DNA from: Microbacterium festucae
GTDB lineage: Bacteria > Actinomycetota > Actinomycetes > Actinomycetales > Microbacteriaceae
Direction: 5' to 3'
Length of the DNA stretch: 64,000 nt
Assembly: GCF_025421715.1 (NCBI RefSeq)
Contig: NZ_JAOEFC010000003.1
Coordinates: 434,001-498,000 of the forward strand
The position numbers and the translations under genes were made by a program. The notes beneath the pieces are model-generated. The model ran no database searches and had not been told where the DNA came from. It was given only the letters and a program-made list of their open reading frames with translations. Shown piece after piece: positions 36,101 to 43,491 of this stretch (position 1 is the first letter of the stretch; every line of letters starts with the position of its first letter).

Positions 36101-36504
36101 ACATCCTCGCCGCCGACCTGTGGGCCACGGGGATCTCCGCCGACGACCACCCGCTCACCCACTACCGGGCCCAGCTGGATGCCCGGGGGGTGCTCACCTC
36201 ACGCGAGCTGCGCGCTCACGAGACGGGGCGGCGCATCGAGGTGGCGGGTCTGGTGACGCACCGGCAGCGGCCGGCGACGGCATCCGGGGTCACGTTCCTC
36301 AACCTGGAAGACGAGCACGGCCTGGTGAACGTCATCTGCTCGGTGGGGGTGTGGAACAGGTATCGCCGGGTGCTGCGCGACAGTCCGGCGCTCATCGCCC
36401 GCGGCATCCTGGAACGTTCGCCGGAGGGGGTGACCAACGTGCTCGCCGACCGGTTCGACGACCTGCGGGTGGGGGTGCAGCATCGCTCGCGCGACTTCCG
36501 CTGA
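33121..36504 (+). CDS. dnaE2: Error-prone DNA polymerase DnaE2
   Basis: A 1127-aa C-family polymerase. It has an N-terminal PHP domain (ELHAHSSFSFLDGASSP), the palm with EEPDIDVDFDSDRREE carrying the catalytic Asp residues, the fingers/HhH region, and a C-terminal OB fold (RIEVAGLVTHRQRP). It performs mutagenic translesion synthesis during SOS together with ImuA' and ImuB. Its ATG overlaps the imuB TGA, so the operon is tightly coupled. A 16-bp hairpin terminator follows. Confidence 0.95.
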   Translation: MGFNNPSVTWGQMEKLLSGKPPGKEPDGGDGPAFSRKRGKYVRPPIERPDNPVPYAELHAHSSFSFLDGASSPAELAEEAERLGLHALAVTDHDGFYGIVRFAEAAEQLQVKTVFGAELSLGLPGPQNGEADPVGSHLLVLARGEEGYHRLAAALTHAQLSGEQKGRPVYDLDTLADQAGDQWAILTGCRKGAVRQGLAAAGPGGAARALDGLVARFGAGAVTVELIDHGNPTDTRDNDVLARLAAERGLPVVATGNVHYAVPDRVHLAAAVAAVRAGRGLDELDGWLPAHAGAHLRSGAEMSRRFRRYPGAVARSVTLADELAFPLRRAKPALPKTAVPEGHTPMSWLRHLVWEAVPRRYPDLAPDDRARIERELAVIEQKDFPGYFLIVHGIVQEARRRGILCQGRGSAANSAVCYLLDITAVDSIFYRLPFERFLSAMREEEPDIDVDFDSDRREEIIQWVYAQYGRDRAAQVANVIQYRPKNAVRDMAKALGHSPGQQDAWSKQVDRWDGVYETVDTDIPDRVLAYARELMKAPRHLGIHSGGMVLTDRPVGEVVPIEHARMEDRTVIQWDKDDAAWMGLVKFDLLGLGMLAALQYCFDMIAEATGERWELATLPKEEQGVYDMLCRADSIGVFQVESRAQMGLLPRLQPRRFYDLVIEIALIRPGPIQGGAVHPYVRRKLGREEVTYAHEKLRPVLERTLGIPVFQEQLMQMGMAIGDLTGEDADVLRRAMGSKRGIERIDSLRQKLYDGMARNGLVGEAADDIYTKIQAFANFGFAESHSLSFGLLVYASSWLKLHYPAAFLAALLRAQPMGFYSPASLSADARRHGVSVLRPDLHASGADAVLEPEQEGVTAATGRDTCTHRHQPPVPGFDADAPDESAAHRRDGAFAVRLGLASVTGIGTPLAERIVASRTAEGPFHDLRDLVRRTGATAAQVEALATAGAFESMGISRREGMWLAGDAAQDRAEFLPGTLVSVQPPLFPDQSSYDILAADLWATGISADDHPLTHYRAQLDARGVLTSRELRAHETGRRIEVAGLVTHRQRPATASGVTFLNLEDEHGLVNVICSVGVWNRYRRVLRDSPALIARGILERSPEGVTNVLADRFDDLRVGVQHRSRDFR

Positions 36505-36566
36505 CCCGACCGGCCGCTGACCCGACCGCCCGCGCGCGGGCCGCGTCGGCGACCCGCCCGCACATG

Positions 36567-36603
36567 CCGCGACGCCCCGGGAACAGGTCCCGGGGCGTCG
36601 CGG
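36567..36603. terminator. Bidirectional hairpin terminator
   Basis: A 16-bp perfect stem (36567-36582 with 36588-36603) with a 5-nt loop, between convergent dnaE2 and the HesB-like gene. No U-tract on the plus strand. Confidence 0.8.
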
Positions 36604-36618
36604 AAGTCGTGCGGTGGC

Positions 36619-36900
36619 TCAGCGCTGCTGGGCGAGGGCGAAGCCGATCGATCCGTCGTCGGCGACGCGGGCGTCGAGCACGCGATCGTCGAGCTGCACG
36701 GTGGCGACCGGGTCGACGAAGACGCGGGCTCCGGAGTTCTCGACCACGACATCGTCGGGCTGCGGGGCCGTGGCGAGGCTGACGGCGTAGCCGGCGCCGG
36801 GCTCGACGGCTTCGCTGATGCGGATGCCTCCGGTATCGGTCGGAAGCTGAGCCGCGAGGTCCTTCACGGCGGTGGCGGCGTTCTCGGTGAGTGTGAGCAT
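36619..36900 (-). CDS. HesB/IscA-like protein without cysteines
   Basis: A 93-aa protein with the fold pattern of A-type iron-sulfur carriers (LTLTENAATAVKDLAAQL, then GIRISEAVEPGAGYAVSLA, and SGARVFVDP), but it contains no Cys at all. The three cluster-binding cysteines of IscA/HesB are therefore missing, so it cannot carry a cluster in the usual way. Similar degenerate members exist in actinobacteria; function unknown. The ATG at 36900 follows a GGGGAG motif. It is divergent from poxB. Confidence 0.75.
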   Translation of the reverse strand: MLTLTENAATAVKDLAAQLPTDTGGIRISEAVEPGAGYAVSLATAPQPDDVVVENSGARVFVDPVATVQLDDRVLDARVADDGSIGFALAQQR

Positions 36901-37024
36901 GGGTGCTCCCCTTCCGTGGATTGCGTGCGGACCGGCCACGATTCCGAGAATCGGCGGCACACGCAACCTGAGGCCTCGACTCACACCGAACGCCAAGGTT
37001 CGGGGTGGGCGTAGCGTGGACGGC

Positions 37025-38755
37025 ATGGCCAACGTCGCAGAGTTCTTCATCGACACGCTCAAGGCCGCCGGGGTGACCCGCGTGTGGGGCCTGCCGGGCG
37101 ACTCGCTCAACGCCTTCACCGACGCGCTGCGCCGAGACGGCGACATCCGGTGGATGCACATGCGTCACGAAGAGGCGGCGGCGTTCGCAGCGGGGGCGGA
37201 TGCCGAGCTCACCGGCGAGCTGGCCGTGGTCGCCGGCTCGTGCGGTCCCGGCAACCTGCACTTCATCAACGGGCTGTTCGATGCCAACCGCACGCGCGTG
37301 CCGGTGCTGGCGATCGCCTCGCACATCCCGTCGGAGGAGATCGGCAGCGCCTACTTCCAGGAGACCCACCCGCAGGAGCTGTTCCGCGAGTGCAGCGTCT
37401 ACTGCGAGATGGTGAGCGACCCGGCGCAGCTGCCGTGGGTGCTCGAGATCGCCATGCGCACCGCCGTCGAGAAGCGGGGGGTCGCTGTGGTCGTGGTGCC
37501 CGGCGACGTGTTCTTCGCGCCGGCCCCCGGCCGTCGGGCGTCGGCGCCCATCCGCGCCACGGTGTCGTCGACCGTTCCCGCGCCCGAGACGCTGGCCGAG
37601 GCAGCCGCCCTGCTCAACCAGGCGCGGCGTGTGACGATCCTCGCGGGGGCGGGTGTCGCGGGTGCGCGCGACGAAGTGATCGCGCTCGCCGAGCGTCTGC
37701 AGGCGCCGATCGTGCATGCGCTGCGCGGCAAGGAGCACATGGAGGGCGACAACCCGTACGACGTCGGCATGACGGGGCTGCTCGGCTTCGCATCCGGCTA
37801 TCGCGCGATGGAGCACTGCGATGCGCTGCTCATGCTCGGCACCGACTTCCCGTATCGGCAGTTCTACCCCGACAAGGCGAAGATCGTGCAGGTCGACATC
37901 CGCGGCGAGCAGCTCGGTCGTCGCACACCCATCGATCTCGGCATGGTCGGCGGGGTGAAAGAGACCGCGGCGGCCCTGCTGCCGCTGATCGCCGAGGGCC
38001 GCGACGACGCCCACGTGACCGACAGCGTCGAGCACTACCGCAAGACCCGGAAGGGGCTCGACGCGCTCGCCGTCGACGACGGCGATGCCCCGATCCACCC
38101 GCAGTACGTCGCGCGTCTGCTCGACGAGCTGGCCACAGGCGACGCCGTCTTCACCGCCGATGTGGGCAGCCCCGTGATCTGGGCCGCACGCTACCTGACC
38201 CTCGGGGGCGGGCGCCGGCTGCTGGGGTCGTTCCTGCACGGCTCGATGGCCAACGCGATGCCGCAGGCGCTGGGCGCGCAGGCCGACGACCGGTCGCGGC
38301 AGGTCATCGCGCTGGCCGGCGACGGCGGGCTGGCGATGCTGATGGGCGATCTGCTGTCGATCCGCCAGAACGACCTGCCCGTGAAGATCGTCGTGTTCAA
38401 CAACTCGTCGCTCAACTTCGTCGAGGTGGAGATGAAGGCGGCCGGCATCGTGAACTTCGGCACCGAGCTCGACAACCCGAGCTTCGCGGCGGTGGCCGAA
38501 GCGGTCGGCATCACCGGCGTCCGCGTCGAGCAGCCGGGCGACCTGCGCCCCGCCCTGGAACGCGCGCTCGCGACCGACGGCCCGGTGCTGGTCGACGTCG
38601 TCACGGCGCGTCAGGAGCTGTCGATGCCGCCGGCGATCACCGCCGCGCAGGCGAAGGGCTTCACGCTGTGGGCGCTGCGCACCGTGCTGTCGGGGCGCGG
38701 CGACGAGCTGCTCGACCTCGCCGACACCAACCTGTGGCGGCGCATCTTCCACTGA
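37025..38755 (+). CDS. poxB: Pyruvate dehydrogenase (quinone)/pyruvate oxidase
   Basis: A 576-aa TPP enzyme with three domains: N-terminal TPP pyrimidine-binding (HEEAAAFAAGADAELTGELAVVAGSCGPGNLH), a central FAD-binding domain, and a C-terminal PP domain with GDGGLAMLMGDLLSIRQND...NN (TPP/Mg2+ motif). It oxidises pyruvate to acetate and CO2 and passes electrons to quinone, usually at the membrane in stationary phase. The ATG lies seven bases after TAGCGT with no strong ribosome site. PoxB is preferred over acetolactate synthase because of the overall motif pattern. Confidence 0.9.
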   Translation: MANVAEFFIDTLKAAGVTRVWGLPGDSLNAFTDALRRDGDIRWMHMRHEEAAAFAAGADAELTGELAVVAGSCGPGNLHFINGLFDANRTRVPVLAIASHIPSEEIGSAYFQETHPQELFRECSVYCEMVSDPAQLPWVLEIAMRTAVEKRGVAVVVVPGDVFFAPAPGRRASAPIRATVSSTVPAPETLAEAAALLNQARRVTILAGAGVAGARDEVIALAERLQAPIVHALRGKEHMEGDNPYDVGMTGLLGFASGYRAMEHCDALLMLGTDFPYRQFYPDKAKIVQVDIRGEQLGRRTPIDLGMVGGVKETAAALLPLIAEGRDDAHVTDSVEHYRKTRKGLDALAVDDGDAPIHPQYVARLLDELATGDAVFTADVGSPVIWAARYLTLGGGRRLLGSFLHGSMANAMPQALGAQADDRSRQVIALAGDGGLAMLMGDLLSIRQNDLPVKIVVFNNSSLNFVEVEMKAAGIVNFGTELDNPSFAAVAEAVGITGVRVEQPGDLRPALERALATDGPVLVDVVTARQELSMPPAITAAQAKGFTLWALRTVLSGRGDELLDLADTNLWRRIFH

Positions 38756-38790
38756 CGCGGTGAGAGCCCCGGGTAGGCCACACTGGGCGC

Positions 38791-39747
38791 ATGAGAGCTG
38801 TGGTCTATGACCGGTACGGCGGCGTCGACCGGCTGCGGCACATGGAGCTGCCCACGCCCGACCCCGGCCCCGGCGAGGTGCTCGTCGAGGTGCTCGCCAC
38901 GTCGCTGAACCTCAGCGACTGGGAGACGCTGCACGGGTCGCCGGCCTATTCGCGCATCGGCGCACCGCTGCGGCCGCGCCGCAGGATTCTGGGGTCTGAC
39001 ATCGCCGGGGTCGTGGCCGCCGTCGGCGCCGGGGTCACCCGCTGGCGGGTCGGCGATGAGGTCTACGGCGACAACCTGGCCCGCAAGGGCGGGTTCGCCG
39101 AGTATGCCGTCGCGCCCGAAGGGGTGCTGGCCCGCAAGCCCGAGACGCTGACCTTCGAGCAGGCATCGACCATCCCGCAGTCGGGAGCGATCGCCGCGCA
39201 GACGGTGGCGCGGGCGCAGCCGGGGGAGCGGATGCTGCTCAACGGCGCCGGCGGCGGCGCCGGGGTGTTCGCGATTCCGCTGGCCGCGGCGGCCGGCGTG
39301 CACCTCACCGCCGTCGACAACGCGAGCAAGCTCGCCTTCATGCGGGGGCTCGGGGCAGCCGAGGTCATCGACTACCGGCAGACCGACTTCACGCGCACCG
39401 GCCCCTATGACCTGGTGGTCGACCTCGTCGCGCACCGGTCGGTGTTCGCCTATCGCCGCGCGCTGGCCCCGGGCGGCCGCGCCCTGGTCGTCGGCGGCAC
39501 GACGCGCACCCTGCTGCGGATGCTGACCCTCGGTGCGCTGGTCGGCTGGGCGAGCGGGAGGCGACTGGGCGTGATGGCCGTGCGCGAGGGGCCCGCGCAC
39601 TTCGCGCCCGTCGCGGATGCCGTCGCCTCCGGCGCGGTGACCGTCGTGATCGATCGGGTCTACCCGCTCGCGCAGGTCGCCGAGGCGCTCACTCTCCACG
39701 GCGAGGGACGTGCGCTCGGCAAGGTCGTCGTGCGGGTGCGCGACTGA
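38791..39747 (+). CDS. Zinc-independent medium-chain alcohol dehydrogenase/quinone reductase-like
   Basis: A 318-aa MDR-family oxidoreductase. It has a GroES-like N-terminal catalytic domain (PGEVLVEVLATSLNLSDWETLHG), where the usual zinc-ligand Cys is absent, and a Rossmann domain (NGAGGGAGVFAIPLAAAAGVHLTAVDN) that binds NAD(P)H. It therefore resembles quinone oxidoreductase or NAD(P)-dependent alcohol dehydrogenase of the QOR group. The substrate is unknown. It is the last chromosomal gene before the tRNA and the integrated element. Confidence 0.82.
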   Translation: MRAVVYDRYGGVDRLRHMELPTPDPGPGEVLVEVLATSLNLSDWETLHGSPAYSRIGAPLRPRRRILGSDIAGVVAAVGAGVTRWRVGDEVYGDNLARKGGFAEYAVAPEGVLARKPETLTFEQASTIPQSGAIAAQTVARAQPGERMLLNGAGGGAGVFAIPLAAAAGVHLTAVDNASKLAFMRGLGAAEVIDYRQTDFTRTGPYDLVVDLVAHRSVFAYRRALAPGGRALVVGGTTRTLLRMLTLGALVGWASGRRLGVMAVREGPAHFAPVADAVASGAVTVVIDRVYPLAQVAEALTLHGEGRALGKVVVRVRD

Positions 39748-39798
39748 GCGGGTCGCCGGATCGTCGGACGCGCGGGTCGGGCGTTCGGGGCGGGCGTT

Positions 39799-39804
39799 TA
39801 GAAT
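39799..39804 (+). promoter_or_regulatory. -10 element of tRNA-Arg
   Basis: TAGAAT 10 bases upstream of the mature tRNA 5' end, a suitable distance for a short 5' leader. Confidence 0.5.
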
Positions 39805-39814
39805 CGGAAGGCCA

Positions 39815-39886
39815 GCCTCTGTAGCTCAGTGGAAGAGCCACTCCGTCCTAAGGAGCGGGTCGGGGGTTCGAATCCCTCCAGGGGCA
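39815..39886 (+). tRNA. tRNA-Arg (anticodon CCT)
   Basis: Full cloverleaf: acceptor GCCTCTG pairs with CAGGGGC plus discriminator A; a D arm with GCTC/GAGC; an anticodon stem around the loop GTCCTAA (anticodon CCT); and a T arm GGGGG-TTCGAAT-CCCTC. No CCA is encoded. The 3' 21 bp are duplicated at 59328-59348, so this is the integration site of the mobile element; its 3' end is kept intact by the repeat. Confidence 0.95.
39866..39886 (+). repeat. attL: 21-bp tRNA 3'-end direct repeat
   Basis: The T-arm/acceptor 3' segment of tRNA-Arg, exactly repeated at 59328-59348. The match ends on both sides (GG versus TG upstream; C versus G downstream), so the core is 21 bp. Confidence 0.92.
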
Positions 39887-39948
39887 CTTTTGCTTATTGC
39901 CTTTGACCAGGGTTTTCCTTCTTTCAACCAATCTCAGGATTGCCTTTT

Positions 39949-39971
39949 TGGCCGCTTTCTGGCCGCATTCT
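39949..39971 (+). repeat. Candidate arm-type integrase sites (attL side)
   Basis: TGGCCGCTTTCT (39949-39960) and TGGCCGCATTCT (39960-39971) lie head-to-tail near attL. A related TGGCCGCCTTTT lies near attR at 59194-59205. Placement fits arm-type integrase binding sites; this is inference. Confidence 0.4.
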
Positions 39972-40091
39972 CGAATGCTGCGTGGTGAACTGGAGTCTTC
40001 AGAGGCCTTCATTCGGCTTCTCAGAGAGCCGATAACGGGCATTTCGAGCGTCTCGCTGCGGGCGAGAAAGTGAGCACTCTGCTCTCGGCGG

Positions 40092-41276
40092 TCAGTGTGG
40101 GCGGCGGTAGCGGGTCTGCGGCCCCGCGGGGAGCGCCACAAGCGGCATCGCGTCGTTCAGGCGCGCCGCGACGGCATCCAGATCGTCGTCGAAGAGGTCG
40201 GCATAGGTGTCGAGCGTCATCGCCGCCGACGCGTGCCCGAGCATCCGCTGCACGGCCTTCACGTTGGCGCCGGAGCTGATCGCGAGGGACGCAGCGGTAT
40301 GACGGAGATCGTGCGGAGTGAGTCGCGGGATCGATGGATCGACAGCATGCGCGCGCTTCACGGCGTTAGCGAACCATCCCTGCGCACCCGAGTTGCGCAT
40401 GTGGTTGACGCCGTCGCCGAAGAGCAGCCCTTCCAGACCCTTCCCTGCGCACGCCTGCTCGATCATCGGCGCGAGGCGCTCTGGGTAAGGGACCGAGCGC
40501 TTCTTGTGCGTCTTGGGCGTGCCGACGTGGATTTCGTAGCCGATCATCACTGCGTTCTCCTCGATGACGAAGCGTCGGCGCAGTCGGTTCACGGCGCGTA
40601 CTCGCAGCGCGGTCGCCTCGCCCCAGCGCAGGCCGGTGTACGCCAGCGTCAGAACGAGCGTCGGATGCGCCGAGCATGCCGCCAGCGTCGCCACCTGATC
40701 ATGCGTGAGGTAGACGCGGCGTTTGCCGGGCCCGTTCCGAGGGAGATTCCGGACATGGCGGGCCGGATTGTTCGTGAGGCGACGATCATCGATGGCGACA
40801 TCGAGGATGCCGGCCAGGACTCCCAGAGCGCGAACGACGACAGTGCGCGACTTCTCCGTGGCGAGCTCGGATACCCAATCCTGGACTTCCGAGCGCCGGA
40901 TCGACCAGATCTCTCGGTCAGCCCATACCGGAGCGACGTGGTTCTTCCACGCGCGCTCGAGCGTCATGTAGTACGAGGGCTTCGACATCGGCGGCTGCTT
41001 GGACCGCAGCCAGCTGTCGGCGAACATCCGGACCGGCACCCGCGACGCCGCGGGATCGATGTACTCGCCTTTCGACTTCGACACCGTGACCATGGAGAGG
41101 TAGAGCTGCGCTTCGCGCATGGTGGTGAAGCCGCGCTTCTGCGTCTCCGAGCGATCCGGCTTGTAATAGCGCACGCGGTAACGGCGGCCCTTCGCGGTCT
41201 CGTATGAGGTGATGGTGCCCACCTTGACCTCCGTTCGTGCTGGCTCGACGGCCAGCATCGGCCCAGTGTCGGACAC
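40092..41276 (-). CDS. Tyrosine recombinase (phage-type integrase)
   Basis: A 394-aa site-specific recombinase with an AP2-like arm-binding N-terminus (TSYETAKGRRYRVRYYKPD), a SAM-like core-binding domain (~80-175), and a catalytic domain with Arg217 (TGLRWGE), a Lys near 255-259, His322-x-x-Arg325 (PHDLRHTA), His348 (LGHAS) and the nucleophile Tyr358. It would integrate and excise the element at tRNA-Arg, which is 205 bp from its stop. The GTG start sits inside a perfect palindrome (41264-41278); a downstream start at the ATG seven codons in is possible. Confidence 0.95.
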   Translation of the reverse strand: MSDTGPMLAVEPARTEVKVGTITSYETAKGRRYRVRYYKPDRSETQKRGFTTMREAQLYLSMVTVSKSKGEYIDPAASRVPVRMFADSWLRSKQPPMSKPSYYMTLERAWKNHVAPVWADREIWSIRRSEVQDWVSELATEKSRTVVVRALGVLAGILDVAIDDRRLTNNPARHVRNLPRNGPGKRRVYLTHDQVATLAACSAHPTLVLTLAYTGLRWGEATALRVRAVNRLRRRFVIEENAVMIGYEIHVGTPKTHKKRSVPYPERLAPMIEQACAGKGLEGLLFGDGVNHMRNSGAQGWFANAVKRAHAVDPSIPRLTPHDLRHTAASLAISSGANVKAVQRMLGHASAAMTLDTYADLFDDDLDAVAARLNDAMPLVALPAGPQTRYRRPH

Positions 41277-41278
41277 TG
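41264..41278. promoter_or_regulatory. Perfect palindrome over the integrase start
   Basis: CAGTGTC-G-GACACTG, 7-bp arms with a 1-bp centre, overlapping the integrase GTG. It could be an autoregulatory operator; the binding protein is unknown. Confidence 0.35.
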
Positions 41279-41681
41279 ATCGGATGCCGTCAACGCGGCG
41301 GACGACGGATGTGGATAGATGGCGGAAGACGTCGTCAATTGCCGTTGAGTTGAGGGCGCCTCCCTCCGACGCCGAGAGTGTAGCAATCGGCCGCGCCTCC
41401 GTTCTCGCCGCTCACTCCTTGCAGACTCCGCGCTGGCGCGCCTCGCTTAACAGCCGTTCGACGACGAGAATTGCGTCACGCCCGGTCGCTGAGTGGCCGC
41501 ATGTCGGAGGAAAGCTGACCTTGGTCGCGCGTCGCTTCTTCGGATCCGCAGCGGCGTTGTGGCGTCACCGCGACGGCGGCGGTCGGATGACACTCTTGGA
41601 CATTCGACTGAATCCGTTCTACTGCAATAGCCGCAGGATCACCGTGGTTTCCCGCCCCATGCCGACCTAAGGGGGATCACC
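41279..41681. other. Intergenic region between integrase and 84-aa gene
   Basis: About 400 bp with no convincing gene on either strand. It holds a minus-strand TACACT hexamer (around 41380) that could serve the integrase, and a plus-strand TTGGAC with a TCTACT-like hexamer near 41620 that could serve the 84-aa gene. Confidence 0.5.
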
Positions 41682-41936
41682 ATGGCGCGAATCGTGTCGG
41701 TTACGGCTGGGCATCAGGACGTCCGGCTGCACCAGTCGGAGGTCGAGTGTTTCGTGCAAGAGCTCCGCGGCCTGGACGACGAGAAGCTCCTTCACATCAG
41801 CGCCTTTGGGTCGACTCAGCGACAGTCTCGTCCGAAGGGCAGTCAGTCGATGCAATTCGACGAGGCGATGGCATTTGCGCTCGTCGAACAGTTCGTAGCG
41901 GTGTTTGGTGAGGACGTGGTCCCACGGCATCTGTGA
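41682..41936 (+). CDS. Small hypothetical protein (84 aa)
   Basis: An 84-aa soluble protein with a strong ribosome site (AAGGGGGA seven bases before the ATG). Its core, with a HIS-AFGS-TQ segment followed by SQSMQFD and a C-terminal helix, resembles short actinobacterial proteins of unknown function; this is recalled, not searched. It could be a regulator or inhibitor. It stands alone between the integrase and the convergent Mrr gene. Confidence 0.6.
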   Translation: MARIVSVTAGHQDVRLHQSEVECFVQELRGLDDEKLLHISAFGSTQRQSRPKGSQSMQFDEAMAFALVEQFVAVFGEDVVPRHL

Positions 41937-42191
41937 CGGGCTGCTGGGGGCGTCGAGCGGTCGCGGCGGGCGCGGTGCGGCCGTCCGATACGCCGACGGC
42001 ACGAAGCACATACCGCGGGCACGCGTCAGCCATGCTGACGTGCCGGGGAAGAGCAGTCCGCGATCGGGTCCCGGATCCGGCCGAGGTCGACCCGTCACGA
42101 CCCTCGCGCTCAGCGAAGAGGCGCATGATGTCGCGCTTGCGGCGCTGCTCTAGGCTCGACGCGTCCATCCATGTGAAGACGGACGGCACGG

Positions 42192-43142
42192 CTATTCGAA
42201 GAAGTCCTCGTCGATCTCGACGATCTGCACCGTTTGCCTGGTCTGCACGCCGATTCCGAATCGGATCATCAGCGAGGTGAGACGCTCGCCATCAATCAGG
42301 ATGATTCGCGTTGGTACAGCGTCCGCATACTGTCGAGCGCCAGGGCTGAAGCGTCCCGTCGTGATGAACACTCCGCCGTCGGCTTTGCCGCTCAGCGCGC
42401 CGACGAAGCCCTGAACTTCCGGTCTGTTGACAGCGTTGTCGGGCGAGTATCTCTTGGCCTGAACGTAGACGCGACTGAGCCCAAGGGTGTCCTGATCAAT
42501 GACTCCGTCGATGCCGCCGTCATTCGACGCGGACGTCACGCGCGCCTGTCCCTCCGCACCGCCGTAACCCATCGCGACGAGGAGGTCAACTACGGTCTGT
42601 TCGAAGAATGTCGGCGACTTCGCCATGAGACGAGTGAGAAGCTCGGCGGCAACCTCTGCCTGAATCTGCTTGATCCCCTGATCAATCAGTTCGGCAGGAT
42701 CCAGGGATTCGACGTCTTCCGCCAGGTCTGCCGATGGTTGCGCGGCGGGGCGCGACCGACGATACCCCGTGACGGCTTCGACGTCGGCGCGGGTCACCGC
42801 TGGGCGCTGGGTCAGGAGCATCTGGCCTTGTTCGCCGATGACGTATCTCCCGCGCTCGGGGCGGAGCAACGCCCCAGCCTTGGTCAGGTGTGAGATCGCC
42901 CACCCGACGCGGTTCGCGTACATCGGCTGCCCGGTCGTCAGCGTGACTTCACGTTCAGCTTCCGTCAGGGCAACCTCATCCGCGGCGGCCTCCGTGATCT
43001 CACTGCGATCACGGGTTGCCCCGTCGCTCATGGCGCGCAGCACCGGCGCCATGAACTCATGCCACTTAGGTATCGACAACGTCAAGCTCCTTACGTCTTC
43101 TGGTCCAAACTCGAGGCTTTGCGATTCCTGCTCGGCCGACAT
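42192..43142 (-). CDS. mrr: Mrr-family restriction endonuclease
   Basis: A 316-aa enzyme with an N-terminal winged-helix Mrr_N domain (WHEFMAPVLRAM, residues ~25-115) and a C-terminal PD-(D/E)XK-like domain: Glu181 in TFFEQTVVDLLVAMGYGG, Asp212 in GGIDGVID, and Gln228-Ala-Lys230 in VYVQAKRY. Mrr enzymes are type IV (methylation-dependent) restriction nucleases that cut modified DNA. It is encoded opposite to the type I set, sharing the region 43143-43491 with it. Confidence 0.9.
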   Translation of the reverse strand: MSAEQESQSLEFGPEDVRSLTLSIPKWHEFMAPVLRAMSDGATRDRSEITEAAADEVALTEAEREVTLTTGQPMYANRVGWAISHLTKAGALLRPERGRYVIGEQGQMLLTQRPAVTRADVEAVTGYRRSRPAAQPSADLAEDVESLDPAELIDQGIKQIQAEVAAELLTRLMAKSPTFFEQTVVDLLVAMGYGGAEGQARVTSASNDGGIDGVIDQDTLGLSRVYVQAKRYSPDNAVNRPEVQGFVGALSGKADGGVFITTGRFSPGARQYADAVPTRIILIDGERLTSLMIRFGIGVQTRQTVQIVEIDEDFFE

Positions 43143-43491
43143 TGCGGATTACGTCGAGGAGGACAGAGTTTCCCGAGGATACGTTGACCGTGGCGGGGCG
43201 GATCTTACCGGTGTACACCTGCCCGCACATTCGGGTCACGCCGGCGCCTGTCGTTTCGAGACCAGCGGTTGTCGTCGGAGCGCACTGCGCGGCCGTGGTG
43301 GTCAGTGGGTGTATCTCTCCAGGCGCATGCGACGGTGCAGTCCTGTGAATCTATCCGGTAGCGGCGTTAATCGCTGTTTGCGCGCAGCTGCTCTCACCGT
43401 CAACAGATCGTGAGGGGCGGCTGGCGTCGACACCGGGCGACAAGGTCGCGCCGCGTCACGTCGATAGGCCAGGTTTCGATACTCTGACGGC
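43143..43491. other. Divergent promoter region between mrr and hsdR
   Basis: About 350 bp without a supportable gene. Near its right end TACTCT lies six bases before the hsdR ATG. For mrr, a minus-strand TAAT lies a few bases before the ATG, but the spacing is unclear. Confidence 0.5.
43480..43485 (+). promoter_or_regulatory. -10 element TACTCT of hsdR (leaderless)
   Basis: TACTCT, GACGGC, then the hsdR ATG at 43492; no ribosome site. Confidence 0.55.

Noticed and set aside
33040..36162. 1040-aa minus-strand open frame over dnaE2
   Set aside because: Composition is typical of antisense frames; the plus strand encodes an intact DnaE2 with all motifs.
36392..38752. 786-aa minus-strand open frame
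   Set aside because: Antisense to poxB and part of dnaE2; no recognisable protein features.
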